A stretch of DNA of 64,000 nucleotides from Turritopsis dohrnii (Eukaryota; Cnidaria; Hydrozoa; Anthoathecata; Oceaniidae): assembly GCA_027922465.2 (NCBI GenBank), contig BQMF02000167.1, positions 372,001 through 436,000 of the forward strand, in the 5' to 3' direction. Made by a program: the position numbers and the translations under genes. Below the pieces are notes generated by a model that did not search any database, was not told the DNA's origin, and saw nothing but the letters and a program-made list of their open reading frames with translations. Shown piece after piece: positions 60,115 through 64,000 of this stretch. Numbering within the stretch: the first letter of the stretch is position 1; each line of letters opens with the position of its first letter.

Positions 60115-61008
60115 TATGAAGTTAGATCGACGCCAAAATCTCGTTTATCAAGTCGTCGAGTCGTTTTAGATGTTGACTCGTGACGTCATTAATCGTTTTA
60201 GAAGTGAACGCGGTTCACAATAAGGCGACATACAAGTCGTCGAGTCGTCTTAGATGAACACTCGTTTTTTCAATTTCAGGCGTTTTAGAAATTGGGGTCG
60301 CTAGATGCTGTGTAATTGGGGCGCTTCGGAAGATTAGCCGTTTTAGATGTTCAGTCGGTTCAGAAAATGAGGCGGTGCAACCTGATTACCAGTTTCTCTA
60401 AGTCAGTGTTGGCTTTTACACAAAAACAGATTTTTGTGTCATATTTATATAAGTCGTGATGCTGGCCGTCATGTTTTCTAGTAGTTGCATGAAACATGGG
60501 CATTGCATGGTTATGAATGAGAAAATGACCAAACTGTGAAGAATTCCCTTTTCTTTCAGATTCATTTGATTGTTTGTTGGAATTCCGAAAGATCCCTTCT
60601 CTTTATCTTTATATAATGAAATATGTAACCTCACATTAATATGGTCATGTTCAGTTAGTGTGGAACAATAAACACCCTATATCGCTTGATTTCAAGTAAG
60701 GGACTCACGAATAGTGTCATTTTGAATAAACAGATCATGAAATTTTAGTAGTTTTTGATATGAAGGACCGACAAATTTTGAACAACGCGTCATCATCTGA
60801 AACGAACAAACTTCTAAAACGCCTTCATTTGAAAAGCGAGTGTTCATCTAAAACGACTCGATGACTTGAATGTCGACTTATTGTGAACCGCGTTAACATC
60901 TAAAACGACTCGATGACTTGAATGTCGACTTATTGTGAACACCGCGTTAACTTCTAAAACGATTCGACGACTTGACAAACGAGATTTTGGCGCCGAATTA
61001 ACTTCATA
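60115..61008. mobile_element. Foldback element with long compound arms
   Basis: Both ends begin TATGAAGTTA and continue with GCCAAAATCTCGTTT and CAAGTCGTCGA-TCGTTTTAGA. The arms are about 150 bp or more and contain tandem subrepeats (GCGGTTCACAATAAG...CATTCAAGTCATCGAGTCG) duplicated in the right arm. GAAAAA borders both outer ends (60109-60114, 61009-61014), a possible target duplication. No coding frame. Confidence 0.75.
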
Positions 61009-61017
61009 GAAAAAAAA

Positions 61018-61121
61018 ATTAAACACGGACATTCAATCAAACAACCAGTATGAACGAAGAAATAACATAATTAAACACGGACATTCAATCAAACAACCAG
61101 TATGTACGAAGAAATAACATT
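61018..61121 (+). repeat. 52-bp tandem duplication
   Basis: The unit from AATTAAACACGGACATTC to GAAGAAATAACAT is present twice in a row with one difference (TATGAACG versus TATGTACG). It duplicates part of the ORF1 relic next to the foldback insertion. Confidence 0.85.
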
Positions 61122-61190
61122 GAAATAAGCGGCGACATCCCAAATGAAATTACAGATGACAATATTTCATTTCAAAATTTAAAGATGGCG

Positions 61191-61791
61191 GGTAAAGTTG
61201 TTGCCGTTTCCCCAGGTAACGGGACAATACGGCTGAAACAAAAGAAGCGATCGGGGTGATACATTTCGTTTGGTCTTCAATCAGCTAAATTCGGAAAACA
61301 AAAGCCATGGTTTCTTGGCAACAGCTCCCGCTTTAATGAAAATCAAAAACTTTTCAACATCTTTTGTTTTGCAGCAGATCGTTTGAACAACTCGCTTAGT
61401 GATAAAAACATGAAAATTGATGGAAGATGGATGGAAACAGATGGAAGATGTTGAGAGATACACGCTATATATGTAAAATTGGCAAAAAATCAAAATCGTA
61501 ATGGTCATGGTTACATATAAGATTTCTTGGGAACTTAAACCTCTTGTCTGGTGATATTTTACATGAATACAACTTTGCAATCGGAGGTTTCTGATTCAGA
61601 TTTAAATCAATTCATTTCAAGAAAAATTTGAATTTTAATTAAATTACAAGATTAAAGTTTAACATTGAGGAGTGATTTCTCAGTCATTCCATTCAAGAAA
61701 CACTACATCTTTTGGTCAAATGACGTATTAATGGTGCTGTGGGAAAAAAGGACAAGGTTATAGGTGACAAGTGTTGATTGTGACATTGTGG
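61191..61791. other. No gene recognised
   Basis: A plus-strand stretch near 61275-61455 reads open for about 58 codons (KFGKQKPWFLGNSSRF) and might continue the LINE relic; not convincing. Confidence 0.35.
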
Positions 61792-61886
61792 CTGTACAAC
61801 CTCAATTGATGTGTACAACCTCAATTGATGTGTACAATCTCAATTGATGTGTACAATCTCAATTGATGTGTACAATCTCAATTGAT
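61792..61886 (+). repeat. Minisatellite, five 19-bp units
   Basis: GTGTACAAYCTCAATTGAT repeated five times. The first two units have C at the Y position and the last three T, which indicates stepwise spread of one variant. Confidence 0.93.
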
Positions 61887-64000
61887 GTGTACATATTATG
61901 AGTCACAGACGCCGAAGGGTTAAGAATATGAGAAGGGGTAAGTTAAATTACTTTACAGATTATCCGAGTCCTCCTCCTCTCTAAACCTGAGCGTGTGCAC
62001 TCCTCTTCCTGACGCTTTCCAGTGGATTTTTGAACGCCTGAACTTCCTTGCTTTATTTTAACTTCACTTTCGAGTCTTCCACCAGTTTCGTCACCAGACC
62101 ATTAACTTGGTATGCTCATTACATCGCCCACTCTAAAGCGTGTTTCGGTAGTTTGACAAGTTTTTCAATGGACCAATTCATCGTTATCAAAAGCTTGTTC
62201 GATCTTGGAAAACACAATTTAACTAAACACAAAATATCAAAAAGAGGAAAAATAAAACAAAAGAATAATAATAATTGTTTAAAGAACTGTTTGATTGAAA
62301 CTCAGTATCAATAATACTGGAAAAGTAGCCTACATACTTAAGCTGATTTTAAAAACGTTTGTTTATTTTAAGGCAACCTGAGGTACACGTAAGAAATATT
62401 ATCCTACTGAAGTTAGCAAACAAGATTGTCATGTGGAAAAAACCTTTGAATGAATCATGTATAAAACATGTAACGTATCTATGTAAAAGTATCATAAAAA
62501 ATTAAAATCTAATGTTCTAATGAGGGTTTCCCACTGCTGACATCAACATACGACAAGCCTCAGTTGTGTTTCTAACAGCTAATTACCTTAAGAAGCATTT
62601 CAGACGAAAATGTTTCAGACGAAAAACCTCCATGACGTCACAGTTGAATCAGATAACTAACCACTTACATGGCAACAAGATGAGAACGATCACCAAGCCA
62701 GTGACAGTTCCAAGAAGAAGAACAGGCAGGAGAAAACCACAGAGCTAGAAACCTTTGGCATCCACATCCATAAAACTGTTCTTTTTCTTCATCGTTCATA
62801 CTCTTACTTGTAATCACTGTTAATGAGAAAGATCGTAAGATATATGTACCGTATCATGACAATGAAGCAATGTCATTGTTAAAATCCACATCTTTGTTTT
62901 ATGAGGGTTTCCTTCAAGTTAAACATACTCGAAGTTTAGAGGTGACCCTGAAAAAAAACATATTTTCACCGGTGTCCACCTCACAATGAAGTATAGAAAC
63001 ACTTGAGTGCAGTGTTATAGAAGATAGTAAGCGAAATTGTCAGTTGAAAATAATGTTGTGTTTTCGGCAACTAACACAAAATGGTCAAAACTCGATTTAA
63101 ATACTAGAAAAAGGTTATCTTACGGTCGAAAATGGTCCATGTAATTCGCGCTAAAATGTTACAAGAAGAAGCAAAGTTTTCAAATGCTTAACAACATTCA
63201 GTCATTTCTATGTTGTAAGCATTAACATGCATGGACTGGTAGTGAAGGCGGTAACAGACGACATACGTTATGTGGAATGAACTGTATTGAGGAACAAAAC
63301 TATACAACTAAAAATCCTGCTCTCATAAAACGATGCAGACGTACAAACTGTTGTGCATGGCAAAAAAAACTATAGCAAACAATTTGTGAATGAGTGACAA
63401 CCGTTATACATATGCAACATTTATGAAGATTAGAATGCACACATATAAATTATTCTCTATAACAACAGAATATATGTTTAGAAATATTAAATTTTTAAAA
63501 AAATTTCTAATATTCATGTACAATACGCAATATAAATCATACCATGATGAGAGTAGGAATGCAAGTATGACCGACGTAATGTTTCTTCATTTTGGATAAC
63601 TCCAAGAAACCAAATGTCTTTTAACGAAGTCTGACAAAAGCATCTATTTATCACACGCGGTCACACCTGCGTTCTTAAACCAGTTAGTATTAACGGATAA
63701 ATGTTCCTGGTAAAGGAATCAGTTCGTATGAAATCCACAATCGAATTAGAAAGAACTATGAAAAATATGCTAGATAACAAAGAGCAAAAAAAAACATGAA
63801 CATGAAGAGGACTGGGGAGAACCATCAAGAGGGAAAACTGAATAGAGAGAGAAGTGATAGAGTGTTGCGGTTAACATATCAAAAGTTATTCAGATATCAA
63901 ACGCAAACACGTTTAGGAAGAAGGATTAGTCAAACCACAGCAGCAATAATTAATTTCGAAGAATTCAAACCAAGCTGATTCTTCTAATCTTCTTTGATTT
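61887..64000. other. No gene recognised
   Basis: Several short plus-strand frames (up to 88 codons) lack splice or motif support. No element ends identified. Confidence 0.5.

Larger units (their letters stand above)
59883..61190 (+). pseudogene. LINE ORF1-type relic, interrupted
   Basis: MASDKEMKTREDITNGKFNKLEQ opens at 59883 and stops at a TAA. Coding then resumes in another frame with HNEVLENYKKIQEDINDL and SENKNLRNKIRTLEKYE, a coiled coil. The foldback element 60115-61008 interrupts it there. After it, QYVRRNNIEISGDIPNEI (about 61100-61155) matches the conserved start of the RNA-binding region in L1-like ORF1 proteins (the family pattern Q-Y-x-R-R-N-x-I-E-I-x-G). ORF1 would package element RNA. 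Stops, an insertion and a duplication make it dead, and no endonuclease/RT follows. Confidence 0.65.

Noticed and set aside
63796..63978. 60-codon basic frame at the window end
   Set aside because: Short, no homology or splice support.
1..64000. CRISPR array, bacterial operon or rRNA
   Set aside because: No regularly spaced repeats with unique spacers; spliced genes and eukaryotic transposons show nuclear animal DNA; no rRNA-like sequence seen.

Overview
The window is animal nuclear DNA. It is AT-rich and intron-bearing, with GT-AG introns and long intergenic stretches full of transposons. The best anchor is a complete six-exon SPT2 (SPTY2D1) histone-chaperone gene with an animal-type C-terminal domain. 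The mixture of hAT, Harbinger, CR1/L2-like and R4-like elements suggests an early-branching invertebrate, possibly a cnidarian such as a hydrozoan. That placement is inference; no marker gene settles it.

Layout. 1-3.1 kb: decayed antisense non-LTR retrotransposon. 3.76-8.39 kb: hAT element A (5-bp target duplication CAAAG) with a four-exon antisense transposase gene and a tRNA-derived SINE candidate inside. 8.76-8.95 kb: one antisense host exon with a PPxY motif. 9-15 kb: no further gene, but LINE fragments, a hairpin and hAT-type non-autonomous elements. 15.33-19.10 kb: hAT element B (target duplication CTCAT) with an uninterrupted four-exon, 759-codon transposase. 19-23 kb: short inverted-repeat elements. 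23.3-29.7 kb: SPTY2D1, whose third intron carries an antisense, 5'-truncated LINE with a long open reverse transcriptase frame. 31.7-38.6 kb: two copies of one inverted-repeat family flanking an unrecognised 349-codon antisense gene. 38.6-43 kb: nested inverted-repeat elements, one nest three layers deep. 44.3 and 52.6-53.1 kb: two related small antisense genes, an apparent tandem duplication. Between them lies a complete two-gene PIF/Harbinger transposon (48.13-51.08 kb) with 66-bp identical ends, and a matching MITE 30 bp away. 55.7-56.9 kb: nested Harbinger-like MITEs. 58.3-59.5 kb: antisense coiled-coil gene broken by frameshifts. 59.9-61.2 kb: LINE ORF1 relic split by a foldback element. 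61.2-64 kb: a 19-bp minisatellite and otherwise nothing recognised.

The host genes form no operon or obvious pathway. SPTY2D1 is a nuclear H3-H4 chaperone; the others have no function I can assign. The main biological story is mobile DNA: full-length hAT and Harbinger elements, small elements that could be mobilised by their transposases, and repeated nesting. The hATs have 5-bp rather than the usual 8-bp target duplications.
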